In this document: positions 54,980-64,000 of the stretch, piece by piece
Layout: every line of letters starts with the position of its first letter
How positions within the stretch are numbered: position 1 is the stretch's first letter
Assembly (NCBI GenBank): GCA_030407315.1
Contig: JALQPE010002210.1
Coordinates: forward strand, 1 to 64,000
Direction: 5' to 3'
From: Asparagopsis taxiformis
Lineage: Eukaryota > Rhodophyta > Florideophyceae > Bonnemaisoniales > Bonnemaisoniaceae
Length of the DNA stretch: 64,000 nt
Translations under genes and position numbers: made by a program
Notes under the pieces: generated by a model
The model's input: only the letters and a program-made list of their open reading frames with translations
Database searches by the model: none
Told to the model about the DNA's origin: nothing

Positions 54980-56769
54980 CTGATATAGTAAAATTCGGTG
55001 TCTGGGAGTGGTGGATGAGATGGAGCGTCACGCTGTCGTGGGCATCTTTCTGGGGTAGAGGAAGGCAGTTCTAGCGCTATGAGGATGGGGCATGGACGGT
55101 ATTCATATGGGAATGGACAGAATAGTACGGCTAGGAATTTTTATTTCGTAGTGACTATGAGCTAGCGAGAGGTATACGCGGTAGGATAGGTAGCAATCTA
55201 AGAGGGTGCGATATGGGAAGCTTCACTCTGGATTTGTTTATTTGCGCAGGCTACATTGAGAATAAACAATCCCTATGTTAAAAATGCTACTACAACTAAC
55301 ACTATTCCGACGAGTAAAACTAAAACTACTAGAAAAGTCTAGAAATCTATCAACTGATTGAGCTGCATGAATAAGCTAGGAAATGAAGAGAAGAAGAAAA
55401 AATGATGTAGAGAAAGGAAACAAGTTAGTGACGTTGAATTGGAGAGGGAAATTGATGGTGATTAGGAGACTAACGTACCTTAACAAATACCATTGCATCC
55501 CAAATTGAGATATGTACTCACAGGCAGAAAAGAAAATTAGTGGAGAAGTGGTAAGAGAGAAAGATAAATGAAAGTAGAATTGGAACACTCACCGACTGGA
55601 AACCTGAGAAAGAGAAAACGAATAGAAAACTGGGTTAGTGGCGTGAGTTGTGGAAACGTACCATCATGGTTCATATCCGTCGGAGACAAAGCAACAACTT
55701 TGGCCTTGGGAGCCGTATTGATGATCTAAAACTTACGCTTTGGAAGCAGTTTAGATGATCTATACGGCTTCCACGGCCAGGGTTGTTGCTTTGCTTCCGA
55801 CGGATATGAAGATGGAAACAGGGATCTCCAGAATCTGTTGTTTAAGTAGCACTCTGCGGGCGGAAATGACGTGTACTCTAACAATAGAGGGATGAATTTG
55901 AAACGGAGCGGTGCGATGGGAGGCCCAGAAAAACGATACCTAGGGTGCGAATTACGCTTTGAAGCACATGACCTGGCAGAACAGGCGCAAAATTATTGTA
56001 TCTTCTACCGCCTTCTCTAGTCTATAATGACGTCATCACTACAGAAATATAGGAAAAACACTAGCATATCGGGCCTACTGGAAAGGGGGAGGCGAGGAGT
56101 AGGAAAAATGGCGCACTTTCCTGGACGAGGAGTCCGCGCTTCCAGTGATGATTTGGACGGTATATATCGATGACGTCATTGCATGCTCTGAGCACACTTG
56201 GCAGGCAGTCAAAGCGGGCCACGTGGATGTGGGCGGCTAGGAAACAGCAGTGTGGGAGAAATTTTATAATTTTCATGTTGCAAGCGAGCAGTGAATCTGC
56301 ATTGCAATATATAAATTTATGCTAATTTAAGATATCACACCGAGTACGATTCAACGAGAGATTGTGCTTTCAACTTGTAAATAGGGCCGAAAATGGTAGA
56401 GTATACGAGTAGGAAGTACGTGTATGAGAAAATCAGATTCAGTATTAGTGCCTAGAGCATCACTGCGAAATAAACGGCCGTTTTCCGGAAATGGATACAT
56501 CTTGGCTGGGTTTGTGGTTAGGGGATGCGATACAAGATAGCAAAACGATGTTGAGTCCGGATGAAATAGCAATCAATGTGCATAAAGCAATGAGCATAGG
56601 GCAAAGCATTGTGGTGAACCAGTTCATTGGATCGAATGAAAGCCTGGAAAGGTTTCGTAACGGTTAAAAGTAGTAGTACTGTATTGAGATAGTAGTCATG
56701 TCATAGAAGTTTAGAGTTGTATTCTATGCAACAAAACTGAGCGAAGAAGAAAAGAACAAAAACATCAAG
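54980..56769. other. Upstream region of the intact transposase, with hairpin and intron-like signals
   Basis: No protein gene was recognised. On the minus strand, 55,370-55,690 contains several intron-like stretches: gtacgtttcc ... tttctcag with cactaac, and gtgagtgttcc with a cactaat block and pyrimidine runs. An imperfect hairpin fills 55,661-55,815, with arms starting catatccgtcgga and including ttgttgctttg; it could be a MITE or a small-RNA precursor. The promoter of the transposase gene should lie near 56,600-56,760, but no element is certain. Confidence 0.4.
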
Positions 56770-59700
56770 ATGGCTCCGAGACGGACTCCTATTCGAAAGA
56801 AAACCACAAGTCGTAGGACAAAGGCGAGATTCGATTCACTCAATGTGGCCAGTCCCAGTAAACAGCTTCCTGGGAAACTGCAGGGAGAAATCCGCAGCAG
56901 TGATGCAGCCTGCATGAACAAAGAAATCCCGAGAGGTAATGAGCTACGACGTGAGTGTACCACAGATGACCTATTGGAGTCCCCAATCCCTATGGGTGAC
57001 ACAATAGAAGGTTGTATTGATGTGTACAGCAACAACGATGAAGCTGGAAGTGACATCTACGTAGCATCGAGCACGCTAATGGAATCGGAAGAAGCAACCG
57101 GACGAGGTTCTGATTCCATTTCAACTGGAGGCCCGATAGACCGAAATGCTGGGGATGAAGCATGTGGTGATTTCAAGGCATTACTACAATGGCCTGCGAT
57201 GTATGGGGCTCTTCAGCTGAGTGGAACTCAAAGAATGACAAGAGCCCACTATGAAGGTACCCTGTTCGGAATGAATTTCCGCAGAGATCCAAGTGAGCAC
57301 GTCCCGTCGGACTCTGTGATGCGACAGAAGATACTACCATTCTTGAGGAAACACTGCTATGCAAAGAGCTGTGACATCGAGTTTCCGATAGACCTTCGAA
57401 AGAGCGGAGCAAGAGCTGCACAGCATCGAGGTGCAGTAGGAACCCGTGGAACAACAGATGACAGAGACAATTGTGGAGGAATGGCGAAAGTTCGTATTGT
57501 ACTCCCAAGCACATGGGCTCTGAAAGATGTCCAGACTCGACCAATCTTTGAATCATTCCGCAGTGATGCGAACAATCGAAGCTCAGAAGGAGAAAAATCA
57601 ACCGCAGAGTGCAGCATTGAAGATTCGTTCATTGCAAAGTGCAGGAGGGGTGTTTTGAGCGACCCATTCGTTCGCACAGCAGTTGTTCCCATTGACAGCG
57701 ATGGGAAAAAGGGTTTGAAGCACATTTATGTACCTGATGGAACAGCAATTCGAATCCGATGTCATCCAGGAGCTCGTCAGGTTGCCGTCATCGAAAGAGC
57801 AAAAGGGTTCAGGAAGAATGACAGAGATGGTGGGAAACCGAAGAGGAGAAGAGTGGCGGTTACGTCGTTGTGGGAACTTCATGCTAGGACCATAGTTACC
57901 TATGAGGCTCGACACGACGGTGAGCATGATGTGCATGTCGAAAAATATCTGCAGCCGCGAATGTCACATCTATTGGAATGGGAGAGGCAGCATGCTCTGC
58001 GAGCGATATCGCAATGTGTAATCGGAGCAGGAGCCAAGGGAAAAGAAACACGAGCTGGGGACGTGATAACCGTTCTATTACCAATTGGAATGGAAGAGGG
58101 TGATATTGTTCCACACGTCGTATTGGTGAACAGGTATTTGAAAGAGCAGGTCGGAGAAGCATCCACCATGTTACTTTGCTTTTCACCGGGCGCGAGCTTT
58201 GCTGAAGCCAGAAAACCGCCCGATAGACTAGGAAGCCCCAACTATGAAGAAATTCGTGTTTCAGGGGTGTTCTCGGATGGTTTCGGAGACCACAGGTCGC
58301 AATGGCACCCAGCGTCTCCGCGAGAAGATGCACCATGTTGGGGAAAGCTGGAGGATGGTCGAAACTACTTTGTTTACCGATTTCTCCTTTACACGGATGA
58401 CTTTGAACCATTCACAAGCAGGAAGGGAAGTTTTGGTGGATGCTATATGTTACCTCTCAATCTACCACCTCGGAAAAGGGGAAGCTACCAAGCGGTTCGA
58501 GTGATTGGTTTGCCACCTCCGGGAGTGTCCACAAATTGTGTATTGCGATATATCGTTCAAGATATAGTGCGAGGAAGCACAGAGGGTTTCCCAACGAAAA
58601 ATGCAGAGGGAGAAGATATTGTGGTATTTCTAGACCCAGTGGGGAGCATTGGAGACTATCCTGCAGTTTCACATACCCTGGATGTTCTTGGACACACATC
58701 AAACTCTCCGTGCCACATCTGCAGTTTCCGCAAATATGACCTGAGCAGTACTGGTGGCACGAAGAATGCATACACTTCGGTAGTGAACGGGCAAACATCG
58801 ACGCATGCCAGGAGCAAGTATCGGAATGCATCGACACGTAAGGATGCCACAGAAACCCAGCTTCGCACTCTCGGACTGGCTGCAGAAGAAGGGGAAGATT
58901 TACCATTTCATGTCCTGAGCACTTCCTTGGAAGCAGTGCAGGAAGAAGTACCGAAGACGGAAAACGGAGTTTCAGTTGTCCCAGCAATTTTTGACCCGTA
59001 CCGTTCCGCAGTGATAGCACCTGACCATCTATTGTCTGGACTGGCACAAGATGTACTGAACGCTTGTATTTCAGCTGCCAGCCCACGAATTCGAGAGGTA
59101 GCTGAATTGCAAATTCTGGGCGCTCTGAAGAAGTTCAGGATGGGAAGGCAGAACCGTTTATTTGGAACCAACAATCTGCTTTCCATGAACATGAGTGACA
59201 TATTCAGTGTGCTTCTGATAGCACCTATGGCATTCGAAAACGCAGCTCGAATGATGGATGGGAAAGGGGAAGGTCATCGTGAAAAATTTGATGGGGCCGT
59301 CAAACTAGTAGTGATGTTTCAGAAGCTGGTTTCGTGTATTAGTTTCATGCCCGTATGGTGGAAAGACGGTCCCCATGAAGTAGAGACGGCTGACGGAGAA
59401 GGTGGCAGGAATGAATACATTCTGGGAAGAACTGTAGACTACGTGGAGACGTTGAATGAGTATTGTCGGAAAGTGAAGGGAGCAGGAGCACATTTGGACA
59501 AGCCTAATGTTCATCGTCTTGTCGAGTTTTGTGTTCATACGCTTCCTGCCTACGGCTCTGTGAAGCACGTGCAGGAGCTTATATTCGAACGGATGCATCA
59601 GCCGCTGAAGAAAGGTGTGAGAATGTCCAATCACCAAAGCGAACAGCTTTCAGCGCTGGAATTAGTTCTTGCGGATGACTGGCAGACGAGAGTGGCCATT

Positions 59701-60573
59701 GTTTTGCGCGAAATCGGCATGGAGCCACAACATTGGTCCTCGTCCGAATGCTCTCAAATGGTCAACGTTCTTTCACAGGAGCTAGGGAGAGAAATAGATG
59801 TGGAAGACGAGGTAGTGAAAAACTGCTTCCAGGAACCGGTTCTCCAGCTTCTCTCCCAGCGTCGAGGAAAGATATTGTCGGCGGATGGTGAAATTGTGAC
59901 GTGGAGAGGGCATGGAGGTATATCTATTGACGAGGTCAAGGAGTACATGAATGGAAAATGTGATATGGCAGAGGGTGCTGTAGGTGTTTTCAAACGGTTC
60001 TTTACCGAAAGGTACGGAAGCGGAACAAGCGGGTGTGGAAAGTATGCCGAATGGGTGAGAAGAGTTTCTAGAAGCACTACGACAGAGTGGGGAAGGAAAA
60101 CAGTGCAGAGGTCTGGCTCTCTAGAATCAGGAGCTATCATCCATGCTGTTTGCCCTGAACAGATGAAATGTGAGGATGGTGCAACTTCACAAGCGATTCT
60201 GTACCCGGCGTCTCGTCTCACATCAGAGATAATGCGGGGAAGAATTAATTATGAACCGCGGTTTTTTATTGTTCTAGCGTTCTTTATCCTGAGGAACGAG
60301 AGTGCGAGAGATGAGCAAGGTACAGCTTATGGAGTTTGCCTGGGTTTGCAAAAAACTGATGAAGGAGTGTTCAAGGTCGAAGAGAGGCGACGAACAGTAA
60401 TTGTGGAGATGAGTGAGGGAGTCACTGAGGTGTTTGGTATGCACTATTGCAATGGGAGTGTATGCGAATATGATGAGAACATGAGGGAGGTAAGGCACGG
60501 ACCCGGACTGCTGGAGGGTGGAGAGATATATGCACTATGTAGGCGAGACGGATTTCCACCGAGGGCTGCATGA
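56770..60573 (+). CDS. Intact CMC-type (CACTA/tnp2-like) transposase, 1,267 residues
   Basis: The frame starts at ATG 56,770 with a basic tail (PRRTPIRKKTTSRRTK). The N-terminal half has no recognised domain. The catalytic region has FLLYTDDFEPF (538-548, D543 and D544 candidate catalytic residues), GGCYMLPLNLP, GVSTNCVLRYIVQDIVRG, GDYPA (628-632) and a CHIC knuckle (648-651), the order seen in tnp2-type transposases. FERMHQPLKKG (E940) resembles the conserved ERLH block with the third acidic residue. AATAAA follows the stop at 60,586-60,591. The 35-bp palindromic array lies upstream and the 112-bp array downstream, plausible subterminal repeats of its element. It is a full-length relative of the broken copy at 42,593-46,491. 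Confidence 0.85.
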   Translation: MAPRRTPIRKKTTSRRTKARFDSLNVASPSKQLPGKLQGEIRSSDAACMNKEIPRGNELRRECTTDDLLESPIPMGDTIEGCIDVYSNNDEAGSDIYVASSTLMESEEATGRGSDSISTGGPIDRNAGDEACGDFKALLQWPAMYGALQLSGTQRMTRAHYEGTLFGMNFRRDPSEHVPSDSVMRQKILPFLRKHCYAKSCDIEFPIDLRKSGARAAQHRGAVGTRGTTDDRDNCGGMAKVRIVLPSTWALKDVQTRPIFESFRSDANNRSSEGEKSTAECSIEDSFIAKCRRGVLSDPFVRTAVVPIDSDGKKGLKHIYVPDGTAIRIRCHPGARQVAVIERAKGFRKNDRDGGKPKRRRVAVTSLWELHARTIVTYEARHDGEHDVHVEKYLQPRMSHLLEWERQHALRAISQCVIGAGAKGKETRAGDVITVLLPIGMEEGDIVPHVVLVNRYLKEQVGEASTMLLCFSPGASFAEARKPPDRLGSPNYEEIRVSGVFSDGFGDHRSQWHPASPREDAPCWGKLEDGRNYFVYRFLLYTDDFEPFTSRKGSFGGCYMLPLNLPPRKRGSYQAVRVIGLPPPGVSTNCVLRYIVQDIVRGSTEGFPTKNAEGEDIVVFLDPVGSIGDYPAVSHTLDVLGHTSNSPCHICSFRKYDLSSTGGTKNAYTSVVNGQTSTHARSKYRNASTRKDATETQLRTLGLAAEEGEDLPFHVLSTSLEAVQEEVPKTENGVSVVPAIFDPYRSAVIAPDHLLSGLAQDVLNACISAASPRIREVAELQILGALKKFRMGRQNRLFGTNNLLSMNMSDIFSVLLIAPMAFENAARMMDGKGEGHREKFDGAVKLVVMFQKLVSCISFMPVWWKDGPHEVETADGEGGRNEYILGRTVDYVETLNEYCRKVKGAGAHLDKPNVHRLVEFCVHTLPAYGSVKHVQELIFERMHQPLKKGVRMSNHQSEQLSALELVLADDWQTRVAIVLREIGMEPQHWSSSECSQMVNVLSQELGREIDVEDEVVKNCFQEPVLQLLSQRRGKILSADGEIVTWRGHGGISIDEVKEYMNGKCDMAEGAVGVFKRFFTERYGSGTSGCGKYAEWVRRVSRSTTTEWGRKTVQRSGSLESGAIIHAVCPEQMKCEDGATSQAILYPASRLTSEIMRGRINYEPRFFIVLAFFILRNESARDEQGTAYGVCLGLQKTDEGVFKVEERRRTVIVEMSEGVTEVFGMHYCNGSVCEYDENMREVRHGPGLLEGGEIYALCRRDGFPPRAA

Positions 60574-60689
60574 TTTTTAGGGAAGAATAAAATGAATAAC
60601 CAGATGCATCACATATGAATTGTACACTCTAGGGCGGTGGTGGATTGGTGCAAAGTAGTGGGGAGAGGATCTGAGAGGATGGAGGGAGG

Positions 60690-61215
60690 TATGCTTACAG
60701 CAAAGTCATCGTTACGATGACTTTGCTGTAAGAAAACGTTTCCATTACAGTGGCCAAGAATGTTTTACCGGGTAAAAAAATCGTGGCAGCTGTAATGATT
60801 TGCTTTCTTACAGCAAAGTCATCGTAACGATGACTTTGCTGTAAGGAACCGTTTCCTTGCAGTGGCCGAAGAATTTTTTACCGGGTAAAAAATCAGCAAG
60901 AAATTTTACCGGGTAAAAAAATTGTGGCCGCTGTAATGATTTGCTTTCTTACAGCAAAGTCATCGTTACGATGACTTTGCTGTAAGAAAACGTTTCATTA
61001 CAGCGGCCACAATTTTTTACCCGGTAAAGAAATCATGGCTACTGTAATGTTTTCTTTTCTTACAGCAAAGTCATCGTAACGATGACTTTGCTGTAAGAAA
61101 ACGTTTCATTACAGCGGCCACAATTTTTTTACCCGGTAAAGAAATCATGGCTGCTGTAATGTTTTCTTTTCTTACAGCAAAGTCATCGTAACGATGACTT
61201 TGCTGTAAGAAAACG
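60690..61215. repeat. Array of five 39-bp palindromes with ttttaccgggtaaaa blocks
   Basis: Hairpins with arms cttacagcaaagtcatcg around a t, ta or tta centre lie at 60,694-60,732, 60,807-60,845, 60,948-60,986, 61,059-61,097 and 61,171-61,209. Spacing is 111-113 bp, once 141. Between them are ttttaccgggtaaaa-type palindromes and cattacagcggccac. The arms are unchanged in all five copies, while the spacers vary. Confidence 0.95.
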
Positions 61216-62046
61216 TTTCATTACAGCAAATTCATCGATAGTTAAGGTTAAGTAACCAACTTTAGGATGTCCAGAGGACCTGCTCGTTGTAAGGAATAAG
61301 GAATATTGATCAACTGACGAAGAGGAAGCATTTTGAATCGACTAGGGTAGGAACGCAATGAGATTTGGTATGCAAGAAAACTGAATCGCAGTAGTGAATA
61401 GGTAGTTGAAATGAATTCATATTGATGTTCTTTGGTGTATTGTCCATTGGAGCACATTGAAAACCATTTATATGATCACCGTTTAAATAGTCTATGAATC
61501 CTTTGCAGCCGAGTACGCCAATAGGAAGAAATTCAAGCAGTGGCCTGCACGGGAACCGTTCATTTGTGAGTAGCAAAAGTTAGTGTAGAAATGAATTTTT
61601 CAGACTTGTAGGAGAGGTGGATCGTAGTAAATGTATAAAACTCACGTAGAATCGATTGATAGGAATCAATGGTACGGAAGAAGAAGCGAGGTGGAGAGTG
61701 TGGATGAAATAGGTTGTTGGAATATGAATGATAATTGACGTGGTGAGGTAAACGGGTTCGATTGCATTATATGCGCTAGAGGTACATACTATTAGGTGTA
61801 GATTGATGGAAAGGGCTAAACGCTTTGTGGAGGTATCAGGATCAGGTAGAGTCAGAGGTGCTGAGCGGGTGCAGCGTAAGGTTCATCAGGACTGAACGTA
61901 GGTAGGGAATGTCTTGTCCGGACAGTATAAGAGAGGAAGCTGAGAGACGGGAAGCGCACTCGGAGGTACCACAATTGTGGATTTCATCGTCTACACAACA
62001 TTTGAACAGAGAACCGATTGAACGAACTGAGATTGCAGGGATTACA
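61216..62046. other. Upstream region of the second ParB-like gene
   Basis: No gene was recognised. Promoter and possible 5' exon sequence of the gene at 62,047 are expected here, but no element stands out. No R1 copy is present. Confidence 0.4.
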
Positions 62047-64000
62047 ATGGGAGACAATAGTATCATGAATACTACAGCGGAGAAGAGCAATTCTCCTTCT
62101 GCTGAAGAGAAAAGCATCACTATTGCTCAGTACAGCTCTTCTAAAGTGCAAGTTGATCCTCGCAAAGTGAAATTTCCGACAGTGACCTCCCGTTTGGTGC
62201 GACCGGGTCGTGTAAACGAACTGGCCAGCATTTTCATGGATAGAGGTTTCTCTACCACTGGAACTATGATTACAGTCTGCAAAATGGAAGATAACGAAGG
62301 AGACGAGTTTTACTGCATCGATGGCTCTCATCGCATAGCTGCTCTGCAACTATGCCTGGAGAAGTACTCAGGAAAGAACAGGGATTCCTTGGAATTGGTT
62401 TGGGTACAACAGTTGATTGCGCCGAACGGGCGTCTAATTTTCGATGCGCTGGAGGTTCTGAAACTGTCTCTCGAAGCCAATATACAAACTCACGATGTCG
62501 CTTCTGTGAGCATTGCCGACAATGTGTGTGCGGTCATAGAGTTTCTCAGGTTTTCCAACCAGATGGATCTTCCTGTTGTCCGGCTTATTCCTATTCTGAA
62601 AGAAGTGAGCTATATTCTGCCGTCCGACAGGAACCGTTCGGAGAACTCGTATAGGCAGTACATCAACATTGCGAAGGGGTTCAATCGCACAGACAGCGTT
62701 GCTTTCGTGTACTGGAGCTCTATCCCTAGCGTTTACAATGCTTTGGATAGGAACAGAGAAATCGAGGATGCAAGAACCGAGGGAAGAGATCCGGACTTTT
62801 CTCGAATTGACTCTGCCGATATGTACGGGTGCGTGCTCGATCTTGTCAATAACGCAATATTCCGCAATGGCACGGACGGACGCGGGACGCGCGATAAGGA
62901 GTGGTTCCAGTGGTTTGTGCTCGAGATGACAGCGTCGTGGACAAGGATGAGGAGGAAGAGAGGACTTGTCAGAAATATCGGAAGCGGAAGTCCGTTCACG
63001 ATGCGCACTTGGCTACTGGCTCTGTTGGCCATCTATGATATGGCAGAGGTCGTCCGCAAGTGGTTGAACTCTGCAACGATGGAGGAATTCGTGCGAACGG
63101 ATTTGGCAGCAGAAAACGCGAAGGAGGTCGGGGATAATGATCATCGCATTGGAGAGCGCATTGTATTCGTCCTTGTCGACTTTCATGACGACGTGGTAGA
63201 CAGTAGCAGTCTGAGAACCAAGAACGGGATGTTTACAAACAGTTTTTACGACAAACTGGAATATGCTACCGGGACAAAGGCAATGCAGGAGACGAAAGCG
63301 GAGGAGGAGAGGGAACGGAATCGCATGACCCCCGGAGAAATAGAAAAAGCACTTGTTGATGGCGCCAAAGCAGAAGACGAAGAAGCACCTACTGCCGCAG
63401 AACAGGGAAATAATTCTACAGAGAAGGAAACTGTGGAAACTTCTGGTCCTGTTCAAGCAGAAGAAGGAGTATCTGCCGAAGCCCAAGCAGAGCAGGAAGT
63501 TTCTGCTGTTGTGGAGGAAGAACAGGAAATTACTCCAAATGTGGTGGCTGAAGAAGTGATTCCTGCTGTCGCGACGAAAGCAATAGAAGAGGCACCTCTG
63601 AGCACCCCGAAAGAAGCAGAAGACCGTCCTGCCGCAGCAAAAGAGGGAGGACAGGAACGTCCTGCCACGCGTCTTGCAGCAGCTGAGAAGAGGGAAGCAG
63701 AACGTCTTGCTGTTCTCCAAAAAGAACAGGAACGTCTTTCAGCTTCAAGGGCAGAGCGGGAAAGTCGTGCCAGGGATAATTCGCCGGGAAGGATTGTCAG
63801 AGAAGATCTTCCTCAGGGAAGGAAACAAAGCGGCGATACGCAAAGTCTGGATATCAACTTGGACAATAGTGGTCGCATGGACATAGACACGCCTGGACAA
63901 CAAGCTGGAGATGCGCAGAACCGCTCTGTGATATTGAAACTTCGAATCAGGACACCAGAAACTTACAGCACTAGCCCGGCCGAAGTGGACAAGGAGAATT
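62047..64000 (+). CDS. ParB-like protein, runs off the window
   Basis: The ATG at 62,047-62,049 opens a frame that stays open for 651 codons to the window end. Residues 30-110 form a ParB/sulfiredoxin-like domain with VNELASIFMDRGFS and CIDGSHRIAAL (DGSHR at 92-96, the place of the ParB G-x-x-R box). A helical domain follows to about residue 420 (QYINIAKGF, WFQWFVLEMTASW). Then comes a long acidic, Glu/Ala-rich region with EKREAERLAVLQKEQERL-like helices. The last residues (SVILKLRIRTPE) match in position the VTITFTVPEG start of the downstream half of the 2.0-5.9 kb locus. Plan and order equal that locus, so a dioxygenase-like domain is expected just beyond the window. It is unbroken where visible. 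Confidence 0.75.
   Translation, partial: MGDNSIMNTTAEKSNSPSAEEKSITIAQYSSSKVQVDPRKVKFPTVTSRLVRPGRVNELASIFMDRGFSTTGTMITVCKMEDNEGDEFYCIDGSHRIAALQLCLEKYSGKNRDSLELVWVQQLIAPNGRLIFDALEVLKLSLEANIQTHDVASVSIADNVCAVIEFLRFSNQMDLPVVRLIPILKEVSYILPSDRNRSENSYRQYINIAKGFNRTDSVAFVYWSSIPSVYNALDRNREIEDARTEGRDPDFSRIDSADMYGCVLDLVNNAIFRNGTDGRGTRDKEWFQWFVLEMTASWTRMRRKRGLVRNIGSGSPFTMRTWLLALLAIYDMAEVVRKWLNSATMEEFVRTDLAAENAKEVGDNDHRIGERIVFVLVDFHDDVVDSSSLRTKNGMFTNSFYDKLEYATGTKAMQETKAEEERERNRMTPGEIEKALVDGAKAEDEEAPTAAEQGNNSTEKETVETSGPVQAEEGVSAEAQAEQEVSAVVEEEQEITPNVVAEEVIPAVATKAIEEAPLSTPKEAEDRPAAAKEGGQERPATRLAAAEKREAERLAVLQKEQERLSASRAERESRARDNSPGRIVREDLPQGRKQSGDTQSLDINLDNSGRMDIDTPGQQAGDAQNRSVILKLRIRTPETYSTSPAEVDKEN

Noticed and set aside
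54378..55031. 217-codon ORF with a repeated CCPGQ-type peptide
   Set aside because: Read-through of the 35-bp satellite, possible on both strands; no start context or flanking gene.

Overview
This is a eukaryotic, repeat-saturated window. The host genes that can be recognised are eukaryotic: a plant-type phosphofructokinase, the central region of a multidomain acetyl-CoA carboxylase, a SHPRH-like SNF2/RING helicase, a CorA-type magnesium channel and a Maf/ASMTL-like pyrophosphatase. All of them are broken, truncated or frameshifted. The intact long reading frames belong to mobile elements. Large intronless ORFs, DNA transposons with CMC-type (CACTA/Plavaka-like) transposases and plant-like metabolic genes suggest an alga, possibly a florideophyte red alga. 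That assignment is an inference; no rRNA or organelle marker is present.

Layout. 0.3-7.3 kb: copies of a dispersed repeat (called R1 here) on both sides of a minus-strand locus (2.0-5.9 kb) that encodes a ParB-like domain followed by a 2-oxoglutarate/Fe(II) dioxygenase-like domain, broken by several frameshifts. 7.6-15 kb: a coiled-coil protein gene (8.3-9.8 kb) between palindromic arrays, including an array of 13 exact 118-bp units. 16.1-21.8 kb: host-gene relics (SHPRH fragment, phosphofructokinase with an acetyl-CoA carboxylase fragment spliced into its active-site loop, frameshifted CorA). 22-26.5 kb: more palindromic arrays and AT-rich DNA. 26.7-30.9 kb: an intact 1,067-residue protein fusing a DNA N4/N6-type methyltransferase to a C-terminal SET domain, flanked by inverted copies of R1. 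31.1-36.5 kb: a coiled-coil protein and a Plavaka-like transposase, tail to tail. 36.6-50.4 kb: a giant inverted-repeat element whose arms contain tandem intron-like units separating micro-exon-like segments of 12-30 nt, and whose interior holds a broken CMC-type transposase, a gag-like fragment and a truncated Maf gene. 50.4-52.2 kb: more R1. 53.9-61.2 kb: an intact 1,267-residue transposase (full-length relative of the broken one) between two different palindromic arrays. 62.0 kb to the end: a second ParB-like gene, intact and running off the window.

Possible links. Two loci share R1: ParB-dioxygenase and methyltransferase-SET. Together they look like parts of a mobile-element system that writes or edits DNA and chromatin marks. 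Nearly every array in the window has dyad symmetry although the array sequences are unrelated. This would suit sites bound by proteins recognising palindromes, such as ParB-like or transposase proteins, but it is also ordinary for subterminal repeats of CACTA-type transposons.
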